NCBI GenBank assembly: GCA_027008965.1
Contig: JALVDN010000035.1
Span: 1-17,035, forward strand
Direction: 5' to 3'
Length of the DNA stretch: 17,035 nt
Source: Flavobacteriales bacterium
Lineage (GTDB): Bacteria > Bacteroidota > Bacteroidia > Flavobacteriales > Flavobacteriaceae
Part shown: piece after piece, positions 6,917 through 14,656 of the stretch
Layout of the letters: every line of letters starts with the position of its first letter
Numbering within the stretch: the stretch's first letter is position 1
Position numbers and translations under genes: made by a program
Notes under the pieces: model-generated
What the model saw: only the letters and a program-made list of their open reading frames with translations
The model's database searches: none
What the model was told of the DNA's origin: nothing

Positions 6917-7291
6917 TTATTTGGTAGCTTTTTTCTTGTTAGCAACTGTTTTACGTTTTCCTTTTCTGGTTCTGGAATTGTTTTTGGTTTTTTGACCTCT
7001 CAAAGGTAATCCGATACGGTGACGAATACCTCTGTAACTTCCGATGTCCATCAAGCGTTTAATATTCATTTGAACTTCCGAACGAAGTGCTCCTTCAATT
7101 TTATATTCGGAAATTACTTTACGGATATTAGCAATATCCGTATCATCCCAATCCTTAACTCTTTTATCTTCATCTACCCCGGCTTTAGCCAGAACCTCTT
7201 TCGATCTGCTTCGACCAATACCGTATATGTAGGTCAAAGCGATGACTCCTCTTTTGTTTCTCGGTAAATCTACACCTGCAATACGTGCCAT
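6917..7291 (-). CDS. rpsM: Small ribosomal subunit protein S13
   Basis: S13 sits in the 30S head and contacts the P-site tRNA and the B1 bridge to the large subunit. The N-terminus MARIAGVDLPRNKRG, the helix-two-turn-helix part ALTYIYGIGRSRSKEVLAKAG and the segment SYRGIRHRIGLPLRGQKTKNN are standard. The C-terminal tail (RTRKGKRKTVANKKKATK) is basic and reaches the decoding centre. The length is 124 residues. The ATG lies only two bases after the rpmJ stop, so translation of the two is likely coupled. Confidence 0.98.
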   Translation of the reverse strand: MARIAGVDLPRNKRGVIALTYIYGIGRSRSKEVLAKAGVDEDKRVKDWDDTDIANIRKVISEYKIEGALRSEVQMNIKRLMDIGSYRGIRHRIGLPLRGQKTKNNSRTRKGKRKTVANKKKATK

Positions 7292-7293
7292 AA

Positions 7294-7410
7294 TTATCCT
7301 TGTCTTTGTTTGTTTCTAGGGTTTTTCTTATTGATTACATACAACCGCCCTTTACGGCGTACAATTTTGTCCTCCGGACTTCTTTTCTTTATGGATGCTC
7401 TTACTTTCAT
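7294..7410 (-). CDS. rpmJ: Large ribosomal subunit protein L36, cysteine-free form
   Basis: This short gene encodes 38 residues starting MKVRASIKKRSPEDKIVRRK and ending NKKNPRNKQRQG. Both ends match L36. In the zinc-binding form of L36 the middle carries three cysteines and a histidine; here all are replaced (KRSPEDK and VINKKNPRN), so no zinc site can form. This is the C-minus type and the only L36 in the window. The ATG is at 7408-7410 and the TAA at 7294-7296. It sits between infA and rpsM, the normal place. L36 helps order 23S rRNA late in large subunit assembly. Confidence 0.97.
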   Translation of the reverse strand: MKVRASIKKRSPEDKIVRRKGRLYVINKKNPRNKQRQG

Positions 7411-7428
7411 TTTATTTTAATTTATTCT

Positions 7429-7644
7429 TTAATACCTGTACGTGATACGACCTCTACTCAAATCATAAGGGCTTAATTCAACCGCCACTTTATCTCCCGG
7501 CAATAATTTAATATAATGCATTCTCATCTTTCCGGAGATATGTGCCGTTACAATATGACCGTTTTCCAATTGCACTCTGAACATAGCATTGGATAATGCC
7601 TCAATTATTTTCCCGTCTACTTTTATTGCTTTCTGCTTGGCCAT
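7429..7644 (-). CDS. infA: Translation initiation factor IF-1
   Basis: IF-1 binds the 30S A site during initiation and works with IF-2 and IF-3. The 71 residues form a single S1-like OB fold. Visible family features are KVDGKIIEALSNAMFRVQLENG, HISGKMRMHYIKLLPGD and the C-terminal part VELSPYDLSRGRITYRY, all standard. It starts two bases after the secY stop, so no map gene lies between them, and is followed after 18 bases by rpmJ. Confidence 0.98.
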   Translation of the reverse strand: MAKQKAIKVDGKIIEALSNAMFRVQLENGHIVTAHISGKMRMHYIKLLPGDKVAVELSPYDLSRGRITYRY

Positions 7645-7646
7645 AT

Positions 7647-8984
7647 TTAATCTAATTTTCTTCTTCTTCCTGTTTTTAATAATTGATCATATTGCCTGTT
7701 AAGCAAATACGCTTCAACTTGTTGTATGGTGTCTATAGCAACACCTACAGCAATAATCAAAGACGTTCCTCCATAAAACATAGCCCATGATTGTTGCATC
7801 CCGAAAATATGATAAACAACAACCGGTAAAATAGCTATAATAGCTAAAAATATGGAGCCGGGCAAAGTTATTTTTGATAAAATATCATCTAAATATTCAG
7901 CTGTTTGCGTCCCGGGTTTGATGCCGGGAATAAAACCATTATTTCTTTTCAAGTCTTCAGCAATTTGGTTGGTTTGAACCGTAATAGCAGTATAAAAATA
8001 TGTGAAGATAATAATCATCAAACCAAATACCACGTTATACCAAGGGTCAAATATATTCCCGAATATGGTCTGAATGGTTTTAGCAAATTCGGAATCCGAA
8101 AATGATACCAATAACGCAGGAACAAACATCAAAGCCTGCGCGAAAATGATAGGCATCACTCCGGCCGCGTTTAATTTCAAGGGTATGTATTGTCTTGAAC
8201 CGAAAATATTTTTCTCAAATCCACCACCTACTGTCCTTCGGGCGTATTGTACCGGAACCGGACGATAAGCTTTAACAAGATAAATGGTAATTGCTATTAC
8301 TCCCAACCATACAACGGTTTCAATGAAAAACAAAAACAATCCTCCATGTTGTTCCGTAACCCTGTATGTGAATTCTTGAAAAAGAGATTTAGGTAACCGC
8401 GCAAGAATCCCTACCATAATTAGTAATGAAATTCCATTGCCTATACCGTTATCTGTGATTTTTTCTCCAAGCCACATGGCAAATATGGTTCCGGCGGAAA
8501 GAATGATAATGGAAGCGGGAACAAATAATGAATCCGGCAACAAAAAGGCATCTCTTGGTAAAACATTATGTAAGTTATATAAATATCCGGGACCTTGAAC
8601 CAAGGTAATGGCAATCGTTAAATATCTTGTGATTTGTGTAATCTTTTTTCTTCCGCTTTCTCCTGACTTTTGTAGTTTTTGGATATATGGCACGGCCACA
8701 CCCATCAATTGAACCACAATGGATGCAGAAATATAGGGCATCACCCCAAGCGCAAAAACGGAAGCCTGTGAAAAAGCACCTCCGGTAAACTGGTTAAGTA
8801 AATCCAATAATGCATTTCCACTTGTTTGTTCTGCTAATGAGGCTAATTGAGTTGGATCAATCCCGGGAAGCGTAACTTGAGCACCAAAACGATATACCAG
8901 AATGAGGCCCAATGTAAACAAAATTTTGGTTCTCAATTCTTTTATTTCCCAAATAGCCTTTAATGTATCCAAAAACTTTTTCAT
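7647..8984 (-). CDS. secY: Protein translocase channel subunit SecY
   Basis: SecY forms the protein-conducting channel in the inner membrane with SecE and SecG and accepts substrates from SecA and ribosomes. I count about ten hydrophobic helices in 445 residues, the family norm. Typical segments are VMPYISASIVVQLM (81-94), GEKITDNGIGNGISLLIM (173-190), the basic cytoplasmic loop ending GSRQYIPLKLNAAGVMPIIF (262-281) and FIPGIKPGTQTAEYLDDIL (351-369). The frame extends three codons upstream to a TTG at 8993. I chose ATG 8982-8984 because it gives MKKFLDTLKAIWEIKELR, typical for SecY, and an 11-base gap after rplO. It closes the spc-type section and is followed directly by infA. Confidence 0.97.
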   Translation of the reverse strand: MKKFLDTLKAIWEIKELRTKILFTLGLILVYRFGAQVTLPGIDPTQLASLAEQTSGNALLDLLNQFTGGAFSQASVFALGVMPYISASIVVQLMGVAVPYIQKLQKSGESGRKKITQITRYLTIAITLVQGPGYLYNLHNVLPRDAFLLPDSLFVPASIIILSAGTIFAMWLGEKITDNGIGNGISLLIMVGILARLPKSLFQEFTYRVTEQHGGLFLFFIETVVWLGVIAITIYLVKAYRPVPVQYARRTVGGGFEKNIFGSRQYIPLKLNAAGVMPIIFAQALMFVPALLVSFSDSEFAKTIQTIFGNIFDPWYNVVFGLMIIIFTYFYTAITVQTNQIAEDLKRNNGFIPGIKPGTQTAEYLDDILSKITLPGSIFLAIIAILPVVVYHIFGMQQSWAMFYGGTSLIIAVGVAIDTIQQVEAYLLNRQYDQLLKTGRRRKLD

Positions 8985-8995
8985 TAAACTCAATT

Positions 8996-9445
8996 TTAAA
9001 TAAGTTCCACTTTACCCCCGGCTTTTTCAATGGCTTCAATTGCTTTCTTAGATGCCTTATGTACTTTAACAGTTATAGGAGCTTTAATCTCTCCTTTGGC
9101 TAATAACTTAACTTTATCGTTTTTCTGAATGAATTTATAATCATATAAAATATCCACATCTACATAATCCTTGATTCTACCTCGTTCAATCCAATCTTGT
9201 ATCACTGAAAGGTTAAGAGGTTTATATTCTACACGATTAATATTTTTAAACCCGAATTTGGGAACACGTCTATATAATGGCATTTGTCCTCCCTCAAAAC
9301 CGGGAGTACGTGAATAACCCGAACGTGATTTTGCCCCTTTATGGCCTCTTCCGGAGGTTCCTCCCTTTTTGGAACCTTCACCTCTTCCCAATCTTTTATC
9401 TTTTTTTACGGAGCCTTCTGCAGGTTTTAAATTTGATAATTTCAT
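8996..9445 (-). CDS. rplO: Large ribosomal subunit protein L15
   Basis: L15 binds 23S rRNA late in assembly. The chosen start, ATG 9443-9445, gives 149 residues beginning MKLSNLKPAEGSVKKDKRLG, the usual L15 N-terminus, with AAGAGG upstream. The frame runs on to a TTG at 9469 that would overlap rpmD, which I reject. The glycine-rich basic extension (LGRGEGSKKGGTSGRGHKG) that threads into rRNA is present, as are GFEGGQMPLYRRVPKFGF and a C-terminal globular part (VKVHKASKKAIEAIEKAGG). It follows rpmD by 10 bases and precedes secY. Confidence 0.97.
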   Translation of the reverse strand: MKLSNLKPAEGSVKKDKRLGRGEGSKKGGTSGRGHKGAKSRSGYSRTPGFEGGQMPLYRRVPKFGFKNINRVEYKPLNLSVIQDWIERGRIKDYVDVDILYDYKFIQKNDKVKLLAKGEIKAPITVKVHKASKKAIEAIEKAGGKVELI

Positions 9446-9455
9446 AATCCTCTTT

Positions 9456-9635
9456 TTATTTTTCTTCAACTGAAATTAAGTGTTTAACCTTGTTAATCAT
9501 TCCTTGAATTTGAGGAGTTAAAACAAACTCCCTCTTTTGTCCGATTTTCCTCAAACCCAGTGCTTCCATGGTCCTTTTTTGATCTTTGGGTCTATTAATC
9601 GTACTTTTTATTTTTGTAACAACTACTTTCTTCAT
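9456..9635 (-). CDS. rpmD: Large ribosomal subunit protein L30
   Basis: L30 is a small 23S rRNA-binding protein. From ATG 9633-9635 it has 59 residues, the usual length: MKKVVVTKIKSTINRPKDQK, then ALGLRKIGQKREFVLTPQIQ and a final helix KVKHLISVEEK. An ATG at 9653 is also in frame but would overlap the rpsE stop by 8 bases and add six residues not expected in L30, so the shorter form is preferred; its 10-base gap matches neighbouring spacing. It sits between rpsE and rplO as in other spc operons. Confidence 0.95.
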   Translation of the reverse strand: MKKVVVTKIKSTINRPKDQKRTMEALGLRKIGQKREFVLTPQIQGMINKVKHLISVEEK

Positions 9636-9645
9636 AATTCTGATT

Positions 9646-10170
9646 TTACCCATTGAACAATTTATCCAAGCTTATTCCTCTTTGACGTGCTACTGTATAT
9701 GGATCACGCATTTTTAATAAAGCATCCATCGTTGCTTTCACAACATTATGAGGGTTTGATGAGCCCAAAGACTTGGTCAAAACATTGTGAACACCGGCCG
9801 ATTCCAAAACGGCTCTAATCGCACCTCCTGCAATCACCCCCGTACCTTCTGATGCTGGACGGATAAAAACTTTTGCCCCTCCAAACTTTCCGGTTTGTTC
9901 ATGGGGAACTGTTCCTTTGATCACCGGAACTTTTACAAGATTCTTCTTGGCGTTTTCCAAAGCTTTTTGAATGGCATCGGGAACCTCTTTGGATTTACCT
10001 ACTCCAAATCCTACAATCCCATTACCATCTCCTACTACAACAATAGCTGAGAAACTGAAAGTTCTACCACCTTTGGTCACCTTCGTAACCCTTCTCACGG
10101 CCACCAATTTATCTTGTAACTCTAATCCGGCCGGATTTACGCGTTGTGCATTTTTATATTTATCCAACAT
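9646..10170 (-). CDS. rpsE: Small ribosomal subunit protein S5
   Basis: S5 shapes the 30S mRNA entry channel and affects decoding accuracy. The 174 residues show the N-terminal double-stranded-RNA-binding fold (DKLVAVRRVTKVTKGGRTFS, then VVGDGNGIVGFGVGKSKEVP) and the C-terminal beta-alpha domain (FIRPASEGTGVIAGGAIRAV, LTKSLGSSNPHNVVKATMDA). The start is ATG 10168-10170, 4 bases after rplR. Nothing is missing. Confidence 0.98.
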   Translation of the reverse strand: MLDKYKNAQRVNPAGLELQDKLVAVRRVTKVTKGGRTFSFSAIVVVGDGNGIVGFGVGKSKEVPDAIQKALENAKKNLVKVPVIKGTVPHEQTGKFGGAKVFIRPASEGTGVIAGGAIRAVLESAGVHNVLTKSLGSSNPHNVVKATMDALLKMRDPYTVARQRGISLDKLFNG

Positions 10171-10174
10171 AGTT

Positions 10175-10531
10175 CTAAAATTTTAAACCGCCTTTGCGTG
10201 CCGCTTCGGCTAATGCTTTTATTCTTCCATGATATATATGTGTTCCTCTGTCAAAAACAACGGCTTCAATGCCTTTATCCAAAGCCAGTTTGGCAATTTT
10301 CTCTCCCACCATTGTTGCCTTCTCGGTTTTGGTTCCTTTCTTGGCAGCAATATCTTTATCCCGTGAAGAGGCGGCAACTAATGTAATCCCCTCATCATCA
10401 TTGATGAGTTGAACATAAATATCCTTGTTACTTCTATATACCGACATTCGGGGACGAACTGCCGTACCATGTATTTTTTTTCGTATTCTTTTGCGTATCC
10501 TAAGCTTTTTTTCTTCTTTTGTCAATCCCAT
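10175..10531 (-). CDS. rplR: Large ribosomal subunit protein L18
   Basis: L18 carries 5S rRNA into the central protuberance. The length is 118 residues, as expected. The basic N-terminus (KKLRIRKRIRKKIHGTAVRP), RMSVYRSNKDIYVQLINDD, and the C-terminus VVFDRGTHIYHGRIKALAEA with final RKGGLKF are clear family marks. It follows rplF by 11 bases and precedes rpsE by 4. Confidence 0.98.
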   Translation of the reverse strand: MGLTKEEKKLRIRKRIRKKIHGTAVRPRMSVYRSNKDIYVQLINDDEGITLVAASSRDKDIAAKKGTKTEKATMVGEKIAKLALDKGIEAVVFDRGTHIYHGRIKALAEAARKGGLKF

Positions 10532-10542
10532 TTTTATAATGA

Positions 10543-11085
10543 TTATGCTGTTTTTCCTGCTTTTCTTCTGATTTCTTCTCCTACATAACGTACACCTTTA
10601 CCTTTATAAGGCTCAGGTTTTCTCAATGATCTAATCTTGGACGCTACTTGACCCAACAATTGCTTGTCATGAGACGTGAGTTTTATAATTGGGTTTTTCC
10701 CTTTTTCCGATACGGTCTCCACTTTTACTTCCGGTGGTAATTCAAATAAAATGTTATGTGAAAAACCCAACGAAAGATCCAATACCTGTCCTTGATTGCT
10801 TGCTCGGTATCCCACTCCAACAAGTTCCAGTTCCTTGGTCCATCCTTCGGATACACCTTTCACCATATTGTAAATGAGAGAACGATACAATCCATGCATG
10901 GAACGATGATGTTTACTTTCGGATAATCTTTTTACATGGAGAACATTATCTTGAATATCCAATTCAACATCTTTTATCTCCTGTGATAACTCTCCTTTAG
11001 GGCCTTTTACTTTCAAAATATTACCTTCTAATTCTAAAGTAACATTTTCAGGTATTTCAACCGGTTTAAATCCTATCCTTGACAT
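10543..11085 (-). CDS. rplF: Large ribosomal subunit protein L6
   Basis: L6 lies near the factor-binding (sarcin-ricin) region of the large subunit. The 180 residues form the two homologous L6 domains. The N-terminal one starts MSRIGFKPVEIPENVTLELE; the second contains GVGYRASNQGQVLDLSLGFSH and ends with the conserved IRSLRKPEPYKGKGVRYVGE. The sequence before its ATG, TCAGACT, is identical to that before rpsD. It is 11 bases after rpsH. Confidence 0.98.
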   Translation of the reverse strand: MSRIGFKPVEIPENVTLELEGNILKVKGPKGELSQEIKDVELDIQDNVLHVKRLSESKHHRSMHGLYRSLIYNMVKGVSEGWTKELELVGVGYRASNQGQVLDLSLGFSHNILFELPPEVKVETVSEKGKNPIIKLTSHDKQLLGQVASKIRSLRKPEPYKGKGVRYVGEEIRRKAGKTA

Positions 11086-11096
11086 AGTCTGAGTTT

Positions 11097-11498
11097 TTAA
11101 TAGATATATGCTAATATTTCTCCTCCTACATTTTCTTTCCGAGCTTGTTTATCGGTCATAACACCTTTGGGAGTAGTGAGAATAGCTATACCCAATCCGT
11201 TTTTTACGGATGGCATATTCTTTACTCCGGTGTATTTTCGCAACCCGGGTGTACTTACCCTTTTCAATTCTTTTATCACCGGCTCACCTGTAACCGGATC
11301 GTATTTTAGAGCAATTTTAATCATCGGACGGCCGTTTTCATCTTTATAAAATTTGTATTTTAATATGTACCCTTGATCTTCTAAAATCTTGGTGATTTCC
11401 TCCTTTAATTTTGATCCGGGTATCACCACCACACGATGTCCGGCCGCTTGTGCATTCCTAATGCGCGTTAAATAATCTGCTATTGGATCTGTATGCAT
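11097..11498 (-). CDS. rpsH: Small ribosomal subunit protein S8
   Basis: S8 binds helix 21 of 16S rRNA early in 30S assembly. The 133 residues begin MHTDPIADYLTRIRNAQAAG, a firm S8 signature, and end with GLGIAILTTPKGVMTDKQAR and GGEILAYIY. In E. coli S8 represses the spc operon by binding near rplE; no clear copy of that RNA site was recognised here by eye. It lies 16 bases after rpsN and 11 before rplF. Confidence 0.98.
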   Translation of the reverse strand: MHTDPIADYLTRIRNAQAAGHRVVVIPGSKLKEEITKILEDQGYILKYKFYKDENGRPMIKIALKYDPVTGEPVIKELKRVSTPGLRKYTGVKNMPSVKNGLGIAILTTPKGVMTDKQARKENVGGEILAYIY

Positions 11499-11514
11499 AA
11501 TTCTTAATCTTTTA

Positions 11515-11784
11515 TTACCAGCTTGCTTTTTTTACACCGGGTATCAAACCCTGATTTGCCATTTCTCTGAAAGTGACCCTGGATATTCCGAAAAGACGGA
11601 TGTATCCCCTAGGTCTTCCGGTTATACTACACCTGTTATGATATCTGATAGGTGATGAATTTTTGGGCAATTTTTGAAGACCTTCCCAATCTCCCGCTTC
11701 CTTCAATGCTTTTCTTTTGGCAGCATATTTTGCTATAAGCTTCGCCCTTTTTCTTTCGCGGGCTTTCATTGATTCTTTTGCCAT
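11515..11784 (-). CDS. rpsN: Small ribosomal subunit protein S14, zinc-free long form
   Basis: S14 belongs to the 30S head. At 89 residues this is the long form. The C-terminal half reads RYHNRCSITGRPRGYIRLFG, with a single cysteine instead of the two CxxC pairs of the short zinc form, so no zinc ribbon is expected. The N-terminal half is basic and helical. The start MAKESMKARERKRAKLI is normal for Bacteroidota. The base at -3 is C, one of only two starts in the operon without a purine there. It lies 5 bases after rplE. Confidence 0.98.
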   Translation of the reverse strand: MAKESMKARERKRAKLIAKYAAKRKALKEAGDWEGLQKLPKNSSPIRYHNRCSITGRPRGYIRLFGISRVTFREMANQGLIPGVKKASW

Positions 11785-11789
11785 ACGTA

Positions 11790-12341
11790 TTATTTCTTTT
11801 TAAATGGTAAACCTAATTTTTCCAATAAAGCATATGCTTCTTTATCTGTTTTTGCCGTAGTTACAAATGTTATATCCATTCCGGCAATTTTATTTATCTT
11901 ATCCAAATCTATTTCCGGAAATATGATTTGTTCACTGATACCCATATTATAATTTCCTCTTCCATCAAATCCATCTCGTTTTACACCTTGAAAATCCCGT
12001 ACACGAGGTAGAGCCACAGTAATCAACCTGTCAAGAAATTCATACATTCTATCCCCGCGCAAAGTTACTTTGGCTCCAATGGGCATTCCTCTTCGCAATT
12101 TAAAGCCTGCCACATCCCTTTTGGAAATGGTCGGCACTGCTTTTTGCCCTGTTATGGCGGTTAATTCTTCAACTGCATAATCAACCAATTTTTTATCTTG
12201 GGTGGCTTGTCCCACTCCTCTGCTAACCACAATCTTTTCCAATCTGGGAACTTGCAATTTATTCTTGTAACCGAACTCTTCCATAAGAGCGGCTATGATA
12301 TTTTCCTTATATTCTTTTTTTAATCTAGGTTCGTAGTTCAT
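11790..12341 (-). CDS. rplE: Large ribosomal subunit protein L5
   Basis: L5 joins 5S rRNA to the central protuberance and touches the P-site tRNA. The 183 residues begin MNYEPRLKKEYKENIIAALM and contain VPRLEKIVVSRGVGQATQDK, KRDVAGFKLRRGMPIGAKVT and the conserved GRGNYNMGISEQIIFPEIDL. The C-terminal MDITFVTTAKTDKEAYALLE is complete. It is separated from rplX by 5 bases. Confidence 0.98.
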   Translation of the reverse strand: MNYEPRLKKEYKENIIAALMEEFGYKNKLQVPRLEKIVVSRGVGQATQDKKLVDYAVEELTAITGQKAVPTISKRDVAGFKLRRGMPIGAKVTLRGDRMYEFLDRLITVALPRVRDFQGVKRDGFDGRGNYNMGISEQIIFPEIDLDKINKIAGMDITFVTTAKTDKEAYALLEKLGLPFKKK

Positions 12342-12346
12342 AACGC

Positions 12347-12661
12347 TTAAATTTGCTGTCCGGAATTTTTAGCATATCTTACTTTCTTACCATCTTCAAA
12401 TCGGTATCCAACGCGTGTCGGTTCTCCTGTTTTAGGATCTACCAACATAACATTGGAAACATGAATAGAAGCCTCCTTTTCAATAATTCCTCCTTGAGGA
12501 TTTTCAGCGGAAGGCTTAATTCTTTTCTTTACAATATTCACACCTTCAACTATTACCCGGTCTTTATCTCGTAAGATTTTCAAAATTTTACCTTTCTTAC
12601 CCCTGTCTTTTCCGGACATAACCATTACTTGATCGCCGGTTTTTATTTTAAATTTTTTCAT
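12347..12661 (-). CDS. rplX: Large ribosomal subunit protein L24
   Basis: L24 starts large subunit assembly by binding the 5' domain of 23S rRNA. From ATG 12659-12661 the protein has 104 residues, normal for the family. It starts MKKFKIKTGDQVMVMSGKDR, a KOW motif, and continues KGKILKILRDKDRVIVEGVN. The frame also has a TTG two codons upstream (12667), which is unlikely to be used. It follows rplN by 9 bases. Confidence 0.97.
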   Translation of the reverse strand: MKKFKIKTGDQVMVMSGKDRGKKGKILKILRDKDRVIVEGVNIVKKRIKPSAENPQGGIIEKEASIHVSNVMLVDPKTGEPTRVGYRFEDGKKVRYAKNSGQQI

Positions 12662-12670
12662 AATCAATCT

Positions 12671-13039
12671 TTATAATACTTCAGGTGCTAATGAAATGAT
12701 CTTTGTAAATTGTTTTTCACGCAACTCTCTCGCTACTGGACCAAATACACGTGTCCCTCTCATTTCACCCTGCGGATTCAGCAATACAACGGCATTGTCA
12801 TCAAACCGGATATATGATCCGTCAGGACGTCGCACTTCTTTCTTGGTGCGTACTACAACACCGGTAGATATCTGACCTTTTTTAATGTTCCCGTTGGGCG
12901 TGGCCTGTTTTACGGTTACTACAACCTTATCTCCGATCGAGGCATATCGTTTGCGCGTACCACCCAACACTCTGATAACCAAGGCTTCCTTAGCTCCGGT
13001 ATTGTCTGCTATTTTTACTCTGGACTCTTGTTGTATCAT
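12671..13039 (-). CDS. rplN: Large ribosomal subunit protein L14
   Basis: L14 forms an intersubunit bridge with 16S rRNA. The 122 residues are full length, beginning MIQQESRVKIADNTGAKEAL and containing RYASIGDKVVVTVKQATPNG, RTKKEVRRPDGSYIRFDDNA and the invariant-style C-terminal GPVARELREKQFTKIISLAP. It starts one base after the rpsQ stop, so translational coupling is likely. In E. coli this is the first gene of the spc operon; here there is no gap for a separate promoter before it. Confidence 0.98.
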   Translation of the reverse strand: MIQQESRVKIADNTGAKEALVIRVLGGTRKRYASIGDKVVVTVKQATPNGNIKKGQISTGVVVRTKKEVRRPDGSYIRFDDNAVVLLNPQGEMRGTRVFGPVARELREKQFTKIISLAPEVL

Positions 13040-13040
13040 C

Positions 13041-13301
13041 TTACTTGGCTCTTTCTATTATTTCTACAATTCTCCAACGTTTTTTCTTACTCAACGGACG
13101 CGTTTCCATAATACGCACTTTATCTCCAATGTTGGCTTCGTTCTTCTCATCGTGCGCCATATATTTTTTGGTTTTGATCACAAACTTATGATATTTGGGA
13201 TGTTTCAATTTTTTAACCTCCGATACCACAACGGTTTTGTCCATTTTATTGGAGGTGACAATCCCTACTCTCTCTTTTCTTAAATTACGTTTTTGTTCCA
13301 T
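13041..13301 (-). CDS. rpsQ: Small ribosomal subunit protein S17
   Basis: S17 is a primary binder of the 5' domain of 16S rRNA. From ATG 13299-13301 it has 86 residues. The OB-fold features RKERVGIVTSNKMDKTVVVS, HPKYHKFVIKTKKYMAHDE and NIGDKVRIMETRPLSKKKRW are standard. A GTG directly before this ATG (13302-13304) would add one residue and is not preferred. It is 9 bases after rpmC. Confidence 0.97.
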   Translation of the reverse strand: MEQKRNLRKERVGIVTSNKMDKTVVVSEVKKLKHPKYHKFVIKTKKYMAHDEKNEANIGDKVRIMETRPLSKKKRWRIVEIIERAK

Positions 13302-13310
13302 CACTTAATC

Positions 13311-13502
13311 TTATTTGAGACCTCTGGCATTTTTTTCTGTTAACAACCTGGCAATGGTTTTACGCATTTCTTTAATTTCCATTGGATTTTCCAATGGCGT
13401 TACTTGATGCGTAAGTTTCATTTGCACATATTTCTTTTTCATTCGTTTGATTTGCTCTAGCAAATCCGCATCATCCAGCTTTCTAATTTCACTCATTTTC
13501 AT
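13311..13502 (-). CDS. rpmC: Large ribosomal subunit protein L29
   Basis: L29 is a small two-helix protein at the peptide exit site, near where trigger factor and SRP dock. The 63 residues start MKMSEIRKLDDADLLEQIKR and end with METRKT-like helix EIKEMRKTIARLLTEKNAR. A second ATG two codons in (13494-13496) is possible; I keep the first because Bacteroidota L29 usually has a lysine-containing start of this kind and the 4-base gap to rplP is normal here. Confidence 0.93.
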   Translation of the reverse strand: MKMSEIRKLDDADLLEQIKRMKKKYVQMKLTHQVTPLENPMEIKEMRKTIARLLTEKNARGLK

Positions 13503-13506
13503 AACA

Positions 13507-13932
13507 TTACCTGTTTTTCATTAATTCGGGCGCCATCACAAATTTTGTTTTGACCGGAAGTTTTTGTGCGGCCAATCGTAAAGCTTCTCTGGCTATTTCT
13601 TCCGATACACCGTCAATTTCAAATAAAATTCTTCCGGGTTTCACTACTGCAGCCCAGTATTCCACATTTCCTTTACCTTTACCCATCCTTACTTCCAAAG
13701 GCTTTTTAGTGATGGGTTTATCCGGAAAGATTTTTATCCACAATTGTCCTTCACGTTTCATGTAACGTGTGGCGGCAACACGGGCGGCTTCTATTTGTCT
13801 GGATGTAATCCACGCACTGCCCAGGGATTTGATACCGTACATACCGAAAGCCAAACGGTGCCCTCTTGAAGAGATGCCTTTCATGCGCCCCTTTTGTTGC
13901 TTTCGATATTTATATTTTTTAGGTTGTAACAT
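13507..13932 (-). CDS. rplP: Large ribosomal subunit protein L16
   Basis: L16 contacts the A-site tRNA elbow and helps organise the peptidyl transferase region. The 141 residues begin MLQPKKYKYRKQQKGRMKGI and contain AFGMYGIKSLGSAWITSRQI, EAARVAATRYMKREGQLWIK, FPDKPITKKPLEVRMGKGKG and a C-terminal LRLAAQKLPVKTKFV, all family hallmarks. The gap from rpsC is 12 bases. Confidence 0.98.
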   Translation of the reverse strand: MLQPKKYKYRKQQKGRMKGISSRGHRLAFGMYGIKSLGSAWITSRQIEAARVAATRYMKREGQLWIKIFPDKPITKKPLEVRMGKGKGNVEYWAAVVKPGRILFEIDGVSEEIAREALRLAAQKLPVKTKFVMAPELMKNR

Positions 13933-13944
13933 GTCTTATATTTT

Positions 13945-14655
13945 TTATCTTCGACGATTTCTTTTTCCTTTTTTCTTATCTTTTTGCCCCAATCCAACCA
14001 GTGGATTCAACTCGCGTTTACCATAAACTTCTCCTTTCATTATCCAAACTTTCACCCCTATTCTACCGTAAGTTGTATGGGCTTCTTCCAATGCATAATC
14101 AATATCCGCCCTGAAAGTTGATAACGGAACACGGCCATCCATGTAGGTTTCGGTTCTAGCCATTTCGGCTCCGTTTAATCTCCCGGATATTTGAACCTTA
14201 ATCCCCTCGGCTTTCATACGCATAGTGGATGCTATGGCTTGTTTAATAGCACGACGATATGAAATACGGTTTTCAATTTGACGTGCTATATTCAAAGCAA
14301 CCAATCTGGCATCCAATTCTGGTCTTCTGATTTCAAATATATTGATTTGAATATCCTTACCGGTTAACTTTTTCAGGTCTTCTTTTAGTAAATCCACTTC
14401 AACTCCACCTTTCCCGATAATAATGCCGGGCCTGGGGGTTGTAATAGAGATGGTTACCAATTTGGATGTCCTGTCTATATATATATGTGATATAATTTTA
14501 TTCCGGGCAATGCGTTCTATGCGATCTTCTATAAATTTTCTAATTTTATAATCTTCTTCAATTTTATCCGCATACCGATTGCCTCCAAACCACATGGAAT
14601 CCCAGCCTTTAATAATACCCAATCTGTTACCTATCGGATTTGTCTTTTGTCCCAT
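13945..14655 (-). CDS. rpsC: Small ribosomal subunit protein S3
   Basis: S3 lines the mRNA entry tunnel of the 30S and has helicase-like contacts with mRNA. The 236 residues start MGQKTNPIGNRLGIIKGWDS. A KH domain follows, with PGIIIGKGGVEVDLL (GKGG at 81-84). The C-terminal S3 domain has MRMKAEGIKVQISGRLNGAE, DIDYALEEAHTTYGRIGVKV and a basic lysine-rich tail. It begins one base after the rplV stop, suggesting coupled translation. Confidence 0.98.
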   Translation of the reverse strand: MGQKTNPIGNRLGIIKGWDSMWFGGNRYADKIEEDYKIRKFIEDRIERIARNKIISHIYIDRTSKLVTISITTPRPGIIIGKGGVEVDLLKEDLKKLTGKDIQINIFEIRRPELDARLVALNIARQIENRISYRRAIKQAIASTMRMKAEGIKVQISGRLNGAEMARTETYMDGRVPLSTFRADIDYALEEAHTTYGRIGVKVWIMKGEVYGKRELNPLVGLGQKDKKKGKRNRRR

Positions 14656-14656
14656 A

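Noticed and set aside
8985..8993. TTG start giving a longer SecY
   Set aside because: The ATG three codons downstream gives the normal SecY N-terminus; the same logic rejects the TTG of rplO at 9469, the TTG of rplX at 12667 and the GTG of rpsQ at 13304.
9636..9653. Upstream ATG for rpmD overlapping rpsE
   Set aside because: It would add six residues not seen in L30 and overlap the rpsE stop; the ATG at 9635 gives the usual length and spacing.
12885..13283. 132-codon plus-strand frame across rplN and rpsQ
   Set aside because: It is antisense to two certain ribosomal protein genes and its hydrophobic Phe-rich translation comes from the reverse complement of lysine codons.
14471..14495. TATATATATAT run inside rpsC
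   Set aside because: It encodes conserved S3 residues (SHIYIDRTSK) and is explained by codon choice in AT-rich DNA.
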